DNA of 49,755 bases from Aquimarina pacifica. GTDB lineage: Bacteria; Bacteroidota; Bacteroidia; Flavobacteriales; Flavobacteriaceae. Both the position numbers and the translations under genes were made by a program. Location: positions 1-49,755 of the forward strand of contig NZ_JACC01000046.1 of the NCBI RefSeq assembly GCF_000520955.1, given 5' to 3'. Below, one piece after another: positions 18,331 to 26,594 of this stretch. How positions within the stretch are numbered: the stretch's first letter is position 1; each line of letters begins with the position of its first letter. The notes under the pieces were generated by a model that saw only the letters and a list, made by a program, of their open reading frames with translations, was not told the origin of the DNA and ran no database searches.

Positions 18331-20535
18331 ATGAGTTTGAATGAAACTGACTTGCAAAGTGCTTTAAAAAAGTATTTTGGGTTTAGTCAATTTAGAGGAC
18401 TACAGGAAAAGGTAATACAAAGTATTCTTGCCCAGCAAAACACTTTCGTTATTATGCCTACGGGTGGTGGTAAATCCCTATGTTACCAGTTGCCTGCTTT
18501 GATGTGTGAAGGAACCGCTATTGTTGTGTCTCCTTTGATTGCTTTGATGAAAAATCAGGTAGATGCTATTCGTAGTATTTCTTCGGTTGAGGGAATTGCG
18601 CATGTACTTAATTCTTCTCTGAATAAATCAGAAATTAAAAGAGTAAAGGAAGATATAATAAATGGTGTAACCAAATTATTATATGTAGCACCAGAATCAC
18701 TGACAAAAGAAGAATACGTAGATTTTCTGAAATCTCAGAAAATATCATTTCTAGCCGTAGATGAGGCCCATTGTATTAGCGAATGGGGGCACGATTTTAG
18801 ACCAGAATATCGTAATCTTCGAAGTATTATAGGTCGCATAGGAGAAGATATTCCTATTATAGGACTTACCGCTACTGCAACTCCCAAAGTACAAGAAGAT
18901 ATTCTTAAAAATTTAGCAATGACTGGTGCCACGACATTCAAGGCATCATTTAATAGACCCAATTTGTTTTATGAAATTAGATCAAAAACTAAAAACGTAG
19001 ATTCTGATATAATACGTTTCGTAAAACAAAATATGGGCAAGAGTGGTATTGTTTATTGTTTAAGCAGAAAGCGAGTAGAAGAATTATCGCAAACACTTGA
19101 GGTGAATGGTATAAAATCAGTTCCATATCATGCGGGATTAGATGCAAAAACTAGGGCAAAACATCAGGATATGTTTTTGATGGAGGATGTAGATGTTGTT
19201 GTCGCTACAATTGCATTTGGGATGGGGATTGATAAGCCAGATGTGCGATTCGTAATTCATCACGATATGCCCAAAAGTATAGAAAGTTATTATCAAGAAA
19301 CAGGTCGTGCAGGTCGAGATGGGGGAGAAGGACATTGTTTGGCGTATTATTCTTATAAAGATATAGAGAAACTAGAAAAATTTATGAGTGGTAAACCTGT
19401 TGCAGAACAGGAGATTGGTCATGCGCTGCTACAAGAAGTAGTTGCTTTTGCAGAAACATCAATATCACGACGAAAGTTTATTTTACATTATTTTGGAGAG
19501 GAGTTTGATGATGTGAATGGAGAAGGTGCAGATATGGATGATAATGTGCGCACTCCAAAGAAAAAAACGCAAGCAAAGGATGAGGTCAAGTTGCTTTTAG
19601 AAGTTGTAAGCAAAACTGGTGAGATATATAAATCAAAAGATTTGGTTAGTACTCTTATAGGTAAGAGTAATGCATTGATTATTTCTCATAAAACCCATAA
19701 TCAATCTTTTTTCGGAAGCGGAAACGCAAAAAATGACAAATACTGGATGGCTCTTGTACGTCAAGTAATAGTAGCAGGGTATTTGCGCAAAGATATTGAA
19801 ACGTATGGAGTTATAAGAATTACTCAAGAGGGTAAGGATTTTATAGATGCTCCCCAAGATTTTATGATGACCGAAGATCATGTATATGATCATAATAATG
19901 ATGATGCTATTATCACTGCTGCCAAATCCCTTAATAAAGGAGGTGGCGATGATAAACTTGCAGGTATGCTGCGAGACCTAAGAAAAAAGGTGTCTAAGAA
20001 ACTAGGAGTTCCGCCATTTGTTGTTTTTCAGGACCCGTCAATCGATGATATGGCTCTCAAATATCCAGTTTCTATAGAAGAATTGGCCAATGTTCATGGT
20101 GTTGGTGAAGGTAAAGCAAAGAAATACGGTCCAGATTTTGTCGCACTAATTGCAAAATATGTGGGAGAAAATGATATCATGAGGCCTGATGATTTTGTGG
20201 TAAAAAGTACAGGAGCGAATAGCGGTCTTAAACTTTATATTATACAAAATGTAGATCGTAAATTGCCCTTAGATGATATCGCTTCTGCTAAAGGAATGGA
20301 CATGGATGATTTTATCAAAGAAATGGAGGCTATCGTATATAGTGGTACTAAACTTAATATAGCTTATTGGATAGACGAAATTCTAGATGAAGATCAACAA
20401 GAAGAAATTCACGAATATTTTATAGAAGCAGAAAATGACAAGATAGATACAGCTATAGAAGAGTTTGATGGCGATTATGATGATGAAGAGCTTAGGTTAT
20501 ATCGTATCAAGTTTATAAGCGAAGTAGCTAATTAA
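18331..20535 (+). CDS. recQ: ATP-dependent DNA helicase RecQ
   Basis: 734 residues from this start, matching the flavobacterial family; an in-frame ATG at 18241 would add 30 residues with no domain. Two helicase lobes carry Walker A PTGGGKS (43-49) and the DEAH box D144-E-A-H (RecQ signature CISEWGHDFRPEY follows), and QETGRAGRDG at 322-331. A winged-helix region follows, then an HRDC domain (about 552-612) and a C-terminal helical extension (about 640-690). The zinc-binding subdomain expected after FILHYFGEE (383-391) has none of the four cysteines: residues 377-410 contain no Cys. It unwinds DNA 3'-to-5' for recombination repair. Confidence 0.92.
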   Translation: MSLNETDLQSALKKYFGFSQFRGLQEKVIQSILAQQNTFVIMPTGGGKSLCYQLPALMCEGTAIVVSPLIALMKNQVDAIRSISSVEGIAHVLNSSLNKSEIKRVKEDIINGVTKLLYVAPESLTKEEYVDFLKSQKISFLAVDEAHCISEWGHDFRPEYRNLRSIIGRIGEDIPIIGLTATATPKVQEDILKNLAMTGATTFKASFNRPNLFYEIRSKTKNVDSDIIRFVKQNMGKSGIVYCLSRKRVEELSQTLEVNGIKSVPYHAGLDAKTRAKHQDMFLMEDVDVVVATIAFGMGIDKPDVRFVIHHDMPKSIESYYQETGRAGRDGGEGHCLAYYSYKDIEKLEKFMSGKPVAEQEIGHALLQEVVAFAETSISRRKFILHYFGEEFDDVNGEGADMDDNVRTPKKKTQAKDEVKLLLEVVSKTGEIYKSKDLVSTLIGKSNALIISHKTHNQSFFGSGNAKNDKYWMALVRQVIVAGYLRKDIETYGVIRITQEGKDFIDAPQDFMMTEDHVYDHNNDDAIITAAKSLNKGGGDDKLAGMLRDLRKKVSKKLGVPPFVVFQDPSIDDMALKYPVSIEELANVHGVGEGKAKKYGPDFVALIAKYVGENDIMRPDDFVVKSTGANSGLKLYIIQNVDRKLPLDDIASAKGMDMDDFIKEMEAIVYSGTKLNIAYWIDEILDEDQQEEIHEYFIEAENDKIDTAIEEFDGDYDDEELRLYRIKFISEVAN

Positions 20536-20570
20536 ATAGTATCAAATACAATTTTGTAGATGATGATTAA

Positions 20571-20618
20571 AAATTAAAGGTCTGTGTTTTTAAAACACAG
20601 ACCTTTAATTTTTTTTGT
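20571..20618. terminator. Strong bidirectional terminator
   Basis: A perfect inverted repeat with 20-bp arms (20571-20590 and 20592-20611) containing AAAGGTCTGTGTTTT, followed by a T run on the plus strand and by A-rich sequence giving T's on the minus strand. It separates recQ from the convergent 407-residue gene and can stop both. Confidence 0.9.
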
Positions 20619-20688
20619 TATTTATTGACTATCATTTTATTCGGATTTTCTAGAATAAGATAATAGTGTTGGTATTAAACTCATAATA

Positions 20689-21912
20689 TTACCTATTATA
20701 TCTAGACAAATTAATAGATAGATATATACTTGTTGTAGAAAGTGTTGATTCTGATAACTCATCAGTCAAGTTTTCTGTTTTAACAATATTCTTGTCAGTA
20801 TAGATTCTATACCCTACTTTAAAACGGCCTATGCCTAGCCCACTACCATAAAAATAATCAAGAGTGGTTTTTTCTATATTTTCGAATATGGATTCTGTGC
20901 CTATATCATGATCAACAGAAAGTCCACCCTCAAAGAAAACTTCGAATTTAGAGCTCAAATATATGTGAAACCTAGGAGCTACTGCGACATTCACACTTTT
21001 GAAATCCAGTACTGCTGGCTCTACTGTAGGAAAAGCATTGTTCTGAGTTGTTGTAAATTGCCTGTAAGTAGATTCGAGAAAGAAACTAAGCCCTACTTTA
21101 GAAAAAGGAATAAAAGTTTCTAAAAAGATACCGTATTTTGGAGCCATGACTTCGTCATATATGGTTGTCGGATTCGTACTAACTCCAGAGGGATGTGAGA
21201 AGTTTACCATATCCAAAGATGCAATCAGTCCAATTTTAGTTTGACTAATCTTTTTCTTTAATATATACTCAATTTTTGCACCTCTACATTCATTAAATTC
21301 TTTGAAGTAATTTTTTAAGTCTTTTTCTGTATGTTCTACTGTAGAAACATCTTGATTACCACAATTTATATGCTCTTTTAATTGGTCTTTATATGTAGTG
21401 TTTTCTTTGGTAATTATTTTCTCACCTACTTTTTTTGTCGTATCCGGAACATAATATGTCTTAAAAACTAATAACTTGGGATAAGCTGTCGTTTTATTGG
21501 TGTAAAAGAAACGATGGACATCATTTTCTGAATATTGATAAAGTGTCGCTTCACTTTTTAGAATTGTTCTAAGAAATACTTTCCTAATTTTAAGTCTTGG
21601 ATCCTTACTTTTTGTAGAAATACCTACATCATCTCCCTGTAGGTCAAACTCCATAATAAACCTCTTAAAAAAATAGTCTCGTCCTACTCCAAATTCTTTA
21701 ATGTCCTCGATTTTTTCTTTTCTTGGACTAGACGAAATTGTTTTTTTCCACTCGAATTCGGTTGGATTATTTTTCCAGGGGAGTTTCTTTATTAAACATT
21801 CTTTACGTTTACCGTTGTTATCAATAAAATATCCAGATTCATAGATACTTTGGGCTGTAATAATGGAAGAAAAAAATAAAAAAAAAGTAAGTGTGGTGAG
21901 TAATGATTTCAT
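20689..21912 (-). CDS. Secreted protein with C-terminal barrel-like domain, function unknown
   Basis: 407 residues with a signal peptide (MKSLLTTLTFFLFFSSIITAQ). Residues about 22-165 form a mixed domain typical of Bacteroidota secreted proteins (YESGYFIDNNGKRKECLIKK, FEWKKT, VFLRTILKSEATLYQY). The second half (about 215-407) is rich in alternating hydrophobic strands ending SIYLSINLSRYNR, and looks like a small outer-membrane barrel. Two cysteines (in HINCGNQD and FNECRGAK) may form a disulfide between the domains. An 8-bp inverted repeat (21940-21947 with 21951-21958) sits 28 bp before its start and could be an operator. Not otherwise recognised. Confidence 0.65.
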   Translation of the reverse strand: MKSLLTTLTFFLFFSSIITAQSIYESGYFIDNNGKRKECLIKKLPWKNNPTEFEWKKTISSSPRKEKIEDIKEFGVGRDYFFKRFIMEFDLQGDDVGISTKSKDPRLKIRKVFLRTILKSEATLYQYSENDVHRFFYTNKTTAYPKLLVFKTYYVPDTTKKVGEKIITKENTTYKDQLKEHINCGNQDVSTVEHTEKDLKNYFKEFNECRGAKIEYILKKKISQTKIGLIASLDMVNFSHPSGVSTNPTTIYDEVMAPKYGIFLETFIPFSKVGLSFFLESTYRQFTTTQNNAFPTVEPAVLDFKSVNVAVAPRFHIYLSSKFEVFFEGGLSVDHDIGTESIFENIEKTTLDYFYGSGLGIGRFKVGYRIYTDKNIVKTENLTDELSESTLSTTSIYLSINLSRYNR

Positions 21913-22371
21913 TGCATAAAATTCAATTAGCTGGTTAAAAAAGTATTTAGAATACTTTGTTGTTTTATTTTAAATGTGTTGATTATAACAGTATTCTATG
22001 GTAATTATTGCGTTAATATACTGTTTTTAGGTAATTAATCAATGTCTAGTAATTAAATAGCTAACATTCTTGTTGTTACGAACTTGTTTCATTCTTGTTT
22101 TGATTGTTTTTTTTATGGTGAAAAAAAGGAATTTTTCCCCAAAAAACAGGTGTTGTATTTTTTGTAGAAAAGTTTCTTTATTTATAAAAATCAGATCATG
22201 ACAAAGAATAGAAGAAATATAAAAGTGTCTAAACCTCTATGTTGAATCCATAGGCTTTTCTATAAATAGCACATGTTTAGAATTGTTGTATGTGTATTTA
22301 GGAAATATGTATTGATAATTCTTGGGTTTATAAAGAGTATTTCTATTCGTGTTTTTGTAATCTGAAAAAAA
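21913..22371. other. Long gene-free stretch, 459 bp, ending in a terminator
   Basis: No convincing reading frame on either strand. It holds the 8-bp inverted repeat at 21940-21958 near the start of the minus-strand gene and a small hairpin-like stretch near 22119-22140 (GAAAAA..TTTTTC). It ends in a good terminator although no plus-strand gene lies upstream, so an untranslated RNA is possible. No exact TAnnTTTG box was found on the plus strand within it. Confidence 0.4.
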
Positions 22372-22410
22372 TAGGATTGTTTTACCATTAAAACAATCCT
22401 ACTGTTTTTT
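22372..22410. terminator. Hairpin terminator without an obvious plus-strand gene
   Basis: A perfect 12-bp stem (22372-22383 with 22390-22401, TAGGATTGTTTT and its complement), a 6-nt loop and a T run at 22405-22410. A run of A before it gives T's on the other strand too. It lies only 57 bp before the PPIase start and just upstream of that gene's promoter box, so it insulates the promoter from transcription out of the upstream gap. Confidence 0.8.
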
Positions 22411-22427
22411 AACCCCCTTCAATTGGT

Positions 22428-22435
22428 TATCTTTG
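22428..22435 (+). promoter_or_regulatory. Promoter -7 box of the cyclophilin-FKBP gene
   Basis: TATCTTTG fits TAnnTTTG exactly, between the upstream terminator and the start codon 32 bp further on. Confidence 0.6.
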
Positions 22436-22467
22436 TCACCTTAATTTTTTAAAAAACATAAATCGCT

Positions 22468-23400
22468 ATGCAAGAAGGATTGTACGCAAAATTTAATACA
22501 ACAAAAGGAAGTATTTTGGTGAATTTGGAGTTTGAGAAGACTCCAGGAACCGTTGGTAATTTTGTTGGTCTGGCAGAAGGGACTATAGAGAATCAGGTAA
22601 TTCCTCAAGGAAAACCATATTATAATGGACTTAAATTTCATAGAGTAATTGCAGATTTTATGATTCAAGGAGGAGATCCACAAGGTACAGGAGCAGGTGG
22701 TCCTGGGTATCAATTTGATGATGAGATTCATCCTGACCTTAAGCATGATGGACCGGGGGTATTATCTATGGCAAATGCAGGACCAGGAACTAATGGGAGT
22801 CAATTCTTTATTACACATACAGAAACGGCATGGTTAGATGGTAAACATACGGTTTTCGGAAAAGTAGTTGAAGGCCTTGATGTGGTTAACGCTATAGAGC
22901 AAGGAGATGAGATAGAATCGTTAGAAATTCAACGAGTGGGCGCTAAGGCAGAAGGTTTTAATGCGACTGAAACTTTTAGAGTTTTTAATGGGGCTAAAGC
23001 AGAGAGAGAAGCTGCAGCAAAGAAAAAAGCAGAAGATTTATTAGAAGAAATTGCAGCTGGTTTTGATAAGACTGAAAGTGGGTTACGCTATCAAATGATT
23101 CAAAAGGGTGATGGTGTAAAAGCAGAGAAAGGGAAAACAGTTTCTGTGCACTATAAAGGTAGCCTAACTGACGGAACCGTTTTTGATTCCTCATTCAAAC
23201 GCAATCAGCCAATTGATTTTCCTTTAGGAGTAGGACAAGTAATTCCGGGATGGGATGAAGGTATATCATTGCTACACGTAGGAGATAAGGCAAGGTTTGT
23301 TATACCACCACATCTTGGATATGGAGCAAATGGAGCCGGAGGAGTGATTCCCCCAAATGCAACACTAATTTTTGATGTTGAATTAATGGAAGTAAAATAA
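22468..23400 (+). CDS. Dual-family peptidylprolyl isomerase (cyclophilin-FKBP fusion)
   Basis: 310 residues with two different PPIase domains in one chain. The cyclophilin domain spans about 4-160, with the catalytic Arg in FHRVIADFMIQGGDPQGTG (R59) and the GSQFFIT block (110-116). A charged, Ala/Lys/Glu-rich helix at about 175-198 links it to an FKBP domain (about 205-310) with VSVHYKGSLTDGTVFDSS, VIPGWDEG (W262) and GYGANGAGGVIPPNATLIF. There is no signal peptide, so it acts in the cytosol as a folding catalyst or chaperone. Its own promoter and terminators at both ends indicate a single-gene unit. Confidence 0.92.
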   Translation: MQEGLYAKFNTTKGSILVNLEFEKTPGTVGNFVGLAEGTIENQVIPQGKPYYNGLKFHRVIADFMIQGGDPQGTGAGGPGYQFDDEIHPDLKHDGPGVLSMANAGPGTNGSQFFITHTETAWLDGKHTVFGKVVEGLDVVNAIEQGDEIESLEIQRVGAKAEGFNATETFRVFNGAKAEREAAAKKKAEDLLEEIAAGFDKTESGLRYQMIQKGDGVKAEKGKTVSVHYKGSLTDGTVFDSSFKRNQPIDFPLGVGQVIPGWDEGISLLHVGDKARFVIPPHLGYGANGAGGVIPPNATLIFDVELMEVK

Positions 23401-23422
23401 AATATAGAATAAAATAACAAAG

Positions 23423-23459
23423 AAAAGCCTTAGGTCTAAAGTACTTAAGGCTTTTTTTT
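23423..23459 (+). terminator. Rho-independent terminator of the cyclophilin-FKBP gene
   Basis: Stem AAAAGCCTTA (23423-23432) with TAAGGCTTTT (23446-23455), 13-nt loop, then a T run to 23459. It lies 22 bp past the stop codon. Confidence 0.85.
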
Positions 23460-23501
23460 CGTTTTAGTTATAATCCTTGGATGGTTGAAAAATTATTAGA
23501 T

Positions 23502-23525
23502 GTTACTTTTTTTTTGAAAAGTAAC
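23502..23525. repeat. Inverted repeat in a 329-bp gene-free gap
   Basis: GTTACTTTT (23502-23510) and its exact complement (23517-23525) around a six-base T-rich loop, followed by mixed sequence rather than a T run. Apart from this hairpin and the terminator at 23423, the gap 23401-23729 shows only AT-rich sequence with two near-copies of a T-run-plus-CAGT pattern (about 23625-23648). Confidence 0.5.
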
Positions 23526-23729
23526 ATTATTAAGGAAACAAAAATAAAGGGTGTAGCGTATTGATTTAATGATAAAAAAAACACTATCAAAAGAGGGATT
23601 TCATATTTTTTTGATTAATTAAAGTTTTTTTTCAGTTTTTTTTTCAGTAAATATTCTGTTAAATCACATTCGATAAGGGATTTAACTTCTCTTTTAGTTA
23701 TATTTACTCTGTTTTTTACCCCCTAGAGA

Positions 23730-24530
23730 ATGAAAAAAGTCAGTAGTGTTATTATTGCCGTTTGTGGTATGCTCATATGCCATGCCCAAGAAAGTCAGAG
23801 TATACTTGAAGATATCAATGATCAAATGGAGATCATAGATAGTTACACAGAATTCGAGACATTTTTTTTAGAACCCGAAGAGTTTCTTGATAAGATTCCT
23901 GATCATGGTGCCGAGTTGAATGGTTATTATGAGCATGAACGTTTAAAAAAAATAATCAGGAAAGTTGGTACACCCACAGCAGATATTCTAACATCATTTT
24001 ATTTTTGGAATGACCAATTGATTTATGTAAACTATAGTCAGAATATCTATCAAGATACCACGAATGATTTTGGTCAAAAGGTAAAAGATTATGAGAATAC
24101 GTATGTTAAGTATCAATCCCACCATTTTTACAATAATGGAAAACAAGTAAGTTTTAATAAAACGGGTGTGCCTATTTCTACAATTTCTCCTGAAAAAAAA
24201 TTTCTTAGTTACGCTAAGAAAATGAAAGGACTTTTGGATAATAAGTTTTACAATCGAGGAACCTATGAGGCATTACAAGGAAAGTGGATTTTTATTGAAA
24301 ATACTGATGATTACCTTGTTTTTGACGGAACAATACGGTTTAATTTTTATAACGGACAATTTGCAAATCGATTGAAAACCAGAATTGAGGATAACAGTGT
24401 CTTAGTTTGCTTTTTTCCTATGGATAATCGAATTTATAGATATAAGATAAATGACATTAATGAAAATATACTTTCTTTGACAGATTTGTTTTCTAATGAA
24501 GAGTTCGTGTATGCCAAAGTAGAACGATAA
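23730..24530 (+). CDS. Secreted protein of unknown function
   Basis: 266 residues with a signal peptide (MKKVSSVIIAVCGMLICHAQ), so probably periplasmic. The mature protein is acidic and aromatic-rich, with no motif I recognise; the C-terminal part (about 185-260) has the G-x-W...F-D-G-T-I-R-F pattern of small lipocalin-like domains (YEALQGKWIFIENTDDYLVF). Its stop overlaps the start of the YfiT-type gene by one base, so the two are translationally coupled. That neighbour does not reveal the role. Confidence 0.6.
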   Translation: MKKVSSVIIAVCGMLICHAQESQSILEDINDQMEIIDSYTEFETFFLEPEEFLDKIPDHGAELNGYYEHERLKKIIRKVGTPTADILTSFYFWNDQLIYVNYSQNIYQDTTNDFGQKVKDYENTYVKYQSHHFYNNGKQVSFNKTGVPISTISPEKKFLSYAKKMKGLLDNKFYNRGTYEALQGKWIFIENTDDYLVFDGTIRFNFYNGQFANRLKTRIEDNSVLVCFFPMDNRIYRYKINDINENILSLTDLFSNEEFVYAKVER

Positions 24531-25057
24531 TGGCAGATGATAAAAAAAGATATCCTATTGGGCAGTTTGACTGTCCAGAAATTATAACACAACAACATAT
24601 AGAAAATTGGATATCAGATATAGAAAACCTTCCTTCAAAACTATCTAATCTTGTTTCTGGTTTTACAGAAGTACAATTAGAAACTCCGTATCGAAATGCA
24701 GGATGGACTGCCAGACAGGTTATACACCATATTCATGATAGTCACCATAATGGGTACATAAGGTTTAAATGGGCACTAACAGAAAACACTCCTGTTATTA
24801 AGGCATATCATGAGCATTTATGGGCAGAATTATTTGATACGAAATCTGCACCTATTTATTTATCATTGGATCTTATTACTGCCTTACATGCTAAGTGGGT
24901 TTACTTTTTAAAGGGTTTGTCAAGTAATGATCTTCAAAAAGAATTTATACATCCAGAAGGTGATACAGTTATTTCTCTGGCAGAAGATATTGGTATATAT
25001 GCTTGGCATGGTAATCACCATTTGGCGCATCTGAAAATAGTTGCTGACTTGTCCTAA
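24530..25057 (+). CDS. YfiT/BstA-type DinB-fold metal protein
   Basis: 175 residues, cytosolic four-helix DinB fold. The start (RYPIGQF), the block AGWTARQVIHHIHDSH, the RFKWALTENTPVIKAY segment and the end YAWHGNHHLAHL match the YfiT family. The three metal-ligand histidines of B. subtilis YfiT correspond to H67, H160 and H164 here, all present. Members are annotated as bacillithiol S-transferases or metal-dependent hydrolases; which thiol this bacterium uses is not known from the window. It overlaps the preceding secreted-protein gene by one base. Confidence 0.85.
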   Translation: MADDKKRYPIGQFDCPEIITQQHIENWISDIENLPSKLSNLVSGFTEVQLETPYRNAGWTARQVIHHIHDSHHNGYIRFKWALTENTPVIKAYHEHLWAELFDTKSAPIYLSLDLITALHAKWVYFLKGLSSNDLQKEFIHPEGDTVISLAEDIGIYAWHGNHHLAHLKIVADLS

Positions 25058-25124
25058 TATTTAAAATATCATACTGTATTAGGTTTAAAGTATGAGATTT
25101 TAATTCAGCAGTTTTGATACATAA

Positions 25125-25679
25125 TTATTTCCATTTGATATTGCAACCAATACTTGGTTTTTGAATTGTTGATACTAGAGCATTTCTCAATACAGCATCA
25201 AGTGCTTGTCTTAGATCACGACCATTAACAGGTATTCCATTTCCGGGTCTAGAATCATCGAGTTGGCCTCTATAAATTAATTTTAAGTTCGCATCAAATA
25301 GATAAAAATCTGGCGTGCATGCTGCGTCATATGCCTTAGCGATTTCTTGACTCTCATCATATAAATATGGAAAAGTGTAGTTGTTTTTTTGCGCAGTTTT
25401 CCACATTAATTTTGGGCCATCTTGCGGATATTTTTCAATATCATTGCTGCTAATGGCAACGAAACCAAATCCTTGTGTTCTGTAATCATTGGCTATCCTA
25501 ACGATTTCTTCATTGACATGTATAACAAAAGGACAATGGTTACAAATAAACATAATTACGGTTCCTTTTTGTCCTGCAATATTCTCTAAGGAAACTTGGT
25601 TGTTGGTAACACTATCAACAAGATTAAAATCGGGAGCTACTGTACCTAGAGGTAACATGGTGGATTCTGTACGAGCCAT
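25125..25679 (-). CDS. Thioredoxin-fold AhpC/TSA-type redoxin
   Basis: 184 residues without a signal peptide. The N-terminal APDFNLVD segment and the active-site region MFICNHCPFV give a C-x-x-C pair (C46, C49) in the position of the peroxiredoxin/thioredoxin active site, followed by the usual FVAISSND strand. D-A-A-C-T-P-D-F-Y contains the cis-proline loop with a nearby cysteine. The C-terminus keeps a lone Cys in PSIGCNIKW. Related proteins are called thioredoxin-family or redoxin proteins with unassigned substrates. It is a single gene, convergent with the YfiT-type gene. Confidence 0.85.
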   Translation of the reverse strand: MARTESTMLPLGTVAPDFNLVDSVTNNQVSLENIAGQKGTVIMFICNHCPFVIHVNEEIVRIANDYRTQGFGFVAISSNDIEKYPQDGPKLMWKTAQKNNYTFPYLYDESQEIAKAYDAACTPDFYLFDANLKLIYRGQLDDSRPGNGIPVNGRDLRQALDAVLRNALVSTIQKPSIGCNIKWK

Positions 25680-25816
25680 ATGTTTACTTTTTTTGGAAGA
25701 TCTGAAATTACAATTTTTATAGCAGATTAATTTTAAATAATTGGATAATTTTTCTTGTGTGGCCTAAATTGGGGAGAAAATATATTGGAAGTGTATTGGT
25801 CATGGAATGGTCTTAG

Positions 25817-25945
25817 TTTTCTAATGCGTAGAAAAAATAGTATCTTAGGGGCATTAGAAAATACCTTTGTAAGGTATGAAAGATGTGTTATGGGCAAAAT
25901 GCTATAGAAAGAGTTTTCTAAATATAGCTTTGTTAAGAATGCCCA
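25817..25945. promoter_or_regulatory. Structure-rich intergenic region ahead of the Mpo1-like gene
   Basis: Within a 307-bp gap: an 11-bp perfect inverted repeat (25817-25827 with 25851-25861), immediately followed by a palindrome TACCTTTGTAAGGTA (25862-25876) that contains an exact TACCTTTG -7 box; then a GC-richer outer pair TGGGCA/TGCCCA (25891-25896 with 25940-25945) enclosing an inner hairpin (25901-25910 with 25915-25929). A second exact -7 box, TAGCTTTG, is at 25925-25932. Operators or a folded leader RNA are both possible. No function is known. Confidence 0.45.
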
Positions 25946-25986
25946 CGTTTAGTATACCCATTTGTTAATCATAAACTTTATAATTG

Positions 25987-26454
25987 ATGAAATCTTTAGA
26001 AACTTGGTTTAGCGAATATGCAGTAAGTCATCAAAACAAGACTAATATTGCAATTCATTTTGTTTGTGTCCCTGCAATAGTTTTTTCGGTAGTAGGTCTG
26101 TTAATGAGCATCCCTAGTGGTTTTTTAGCCTCAATCATCCCTGGTACGAATCCATTTATAGAAAATTGGGCCTTTATTGTGTTATTACTAGTAGTGTTTT
26201 TTTATATCAGATTGTCTATAAAAATGGCATTACAAATAATAGTTTTTTCTGCTCTTTGTATTGTTGGTAATTACTACTTAGGTCAATTTGTTTCCTTATG
26301 GATTGCTTCGATAGCAATTTTTGTCATTGCTTGGCTAGGGCAATTTTATGGCCACAAATTAGAGGGTAAAAAACCATCTTTTATAAAAGACTTACAATAT
26401 TTATTGATAGGCCCTGCATGGGTCATTCAAAAAATGTTTGGAAAGAAATCCTAA
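25987..26454 (+). CDS. Mpo1-like (DUF962/YGL010w) membrane protein
   Basis: 155 residues with four membrane helices (about 22-42, 55-73, 76-92, 97-115). The family's conserved N-terminal block WFSEYAVSHQNKTNIAIHF and the C-terminal QFYGHKLEGKKPSFIKDL followed by Q-Y-L-L-I-G-P are both intact, including the histidines (H15, H24 and the His of YGHK) that bind Fe(II) in yeast Mpo1, a 2-hydroxy fatty acid dioxygenase. The bacterial substrate is unknown. A TTG just before the ATG is in frame but adds only one residue. Confidence 0.82.
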   Translation: MKSLETWFSEYAVSHQNKTNIAIHFVCVPAIVFSVVGLLMSIPSGFLASIIPGTNPFIENWAFIVLLLVVFFYIRLSIKMALQIIVFSALCIVGNYYLGQFVSLWIASIAIFVIAWLGQFYGHKLEGKKPSFIKDLQYLLIGPAWVIQKMFGKKS

Positions 26455-26521
26455 TCGTTTTTTAGATGTTAAAGACAGTAGGTTTTTGTTAGAAAATACG
26501 TATTTCGGATTATAAGATTCA

Positions 26522-26553
26522 AAAAAAGAACAAATGAAAATTTGTTCTTTTTT
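26522..26553. terminator. Bidirectional terminator with GAAA tetraloop
   Basis: A 14-bp perfect stem (26522-26535 with 26540-26553) closed by a GAAA tetraloop; the arms end in A and T runs so the hairpin can work in both directions. It separates the Mpo1-like gene from the convergent M14 peptidase. Confidence 0.88.
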
Positions 26554-26594
26554 AGTCTTACGGGTATTTTTATGTTAAGGGTTTCTAGCTTAAC

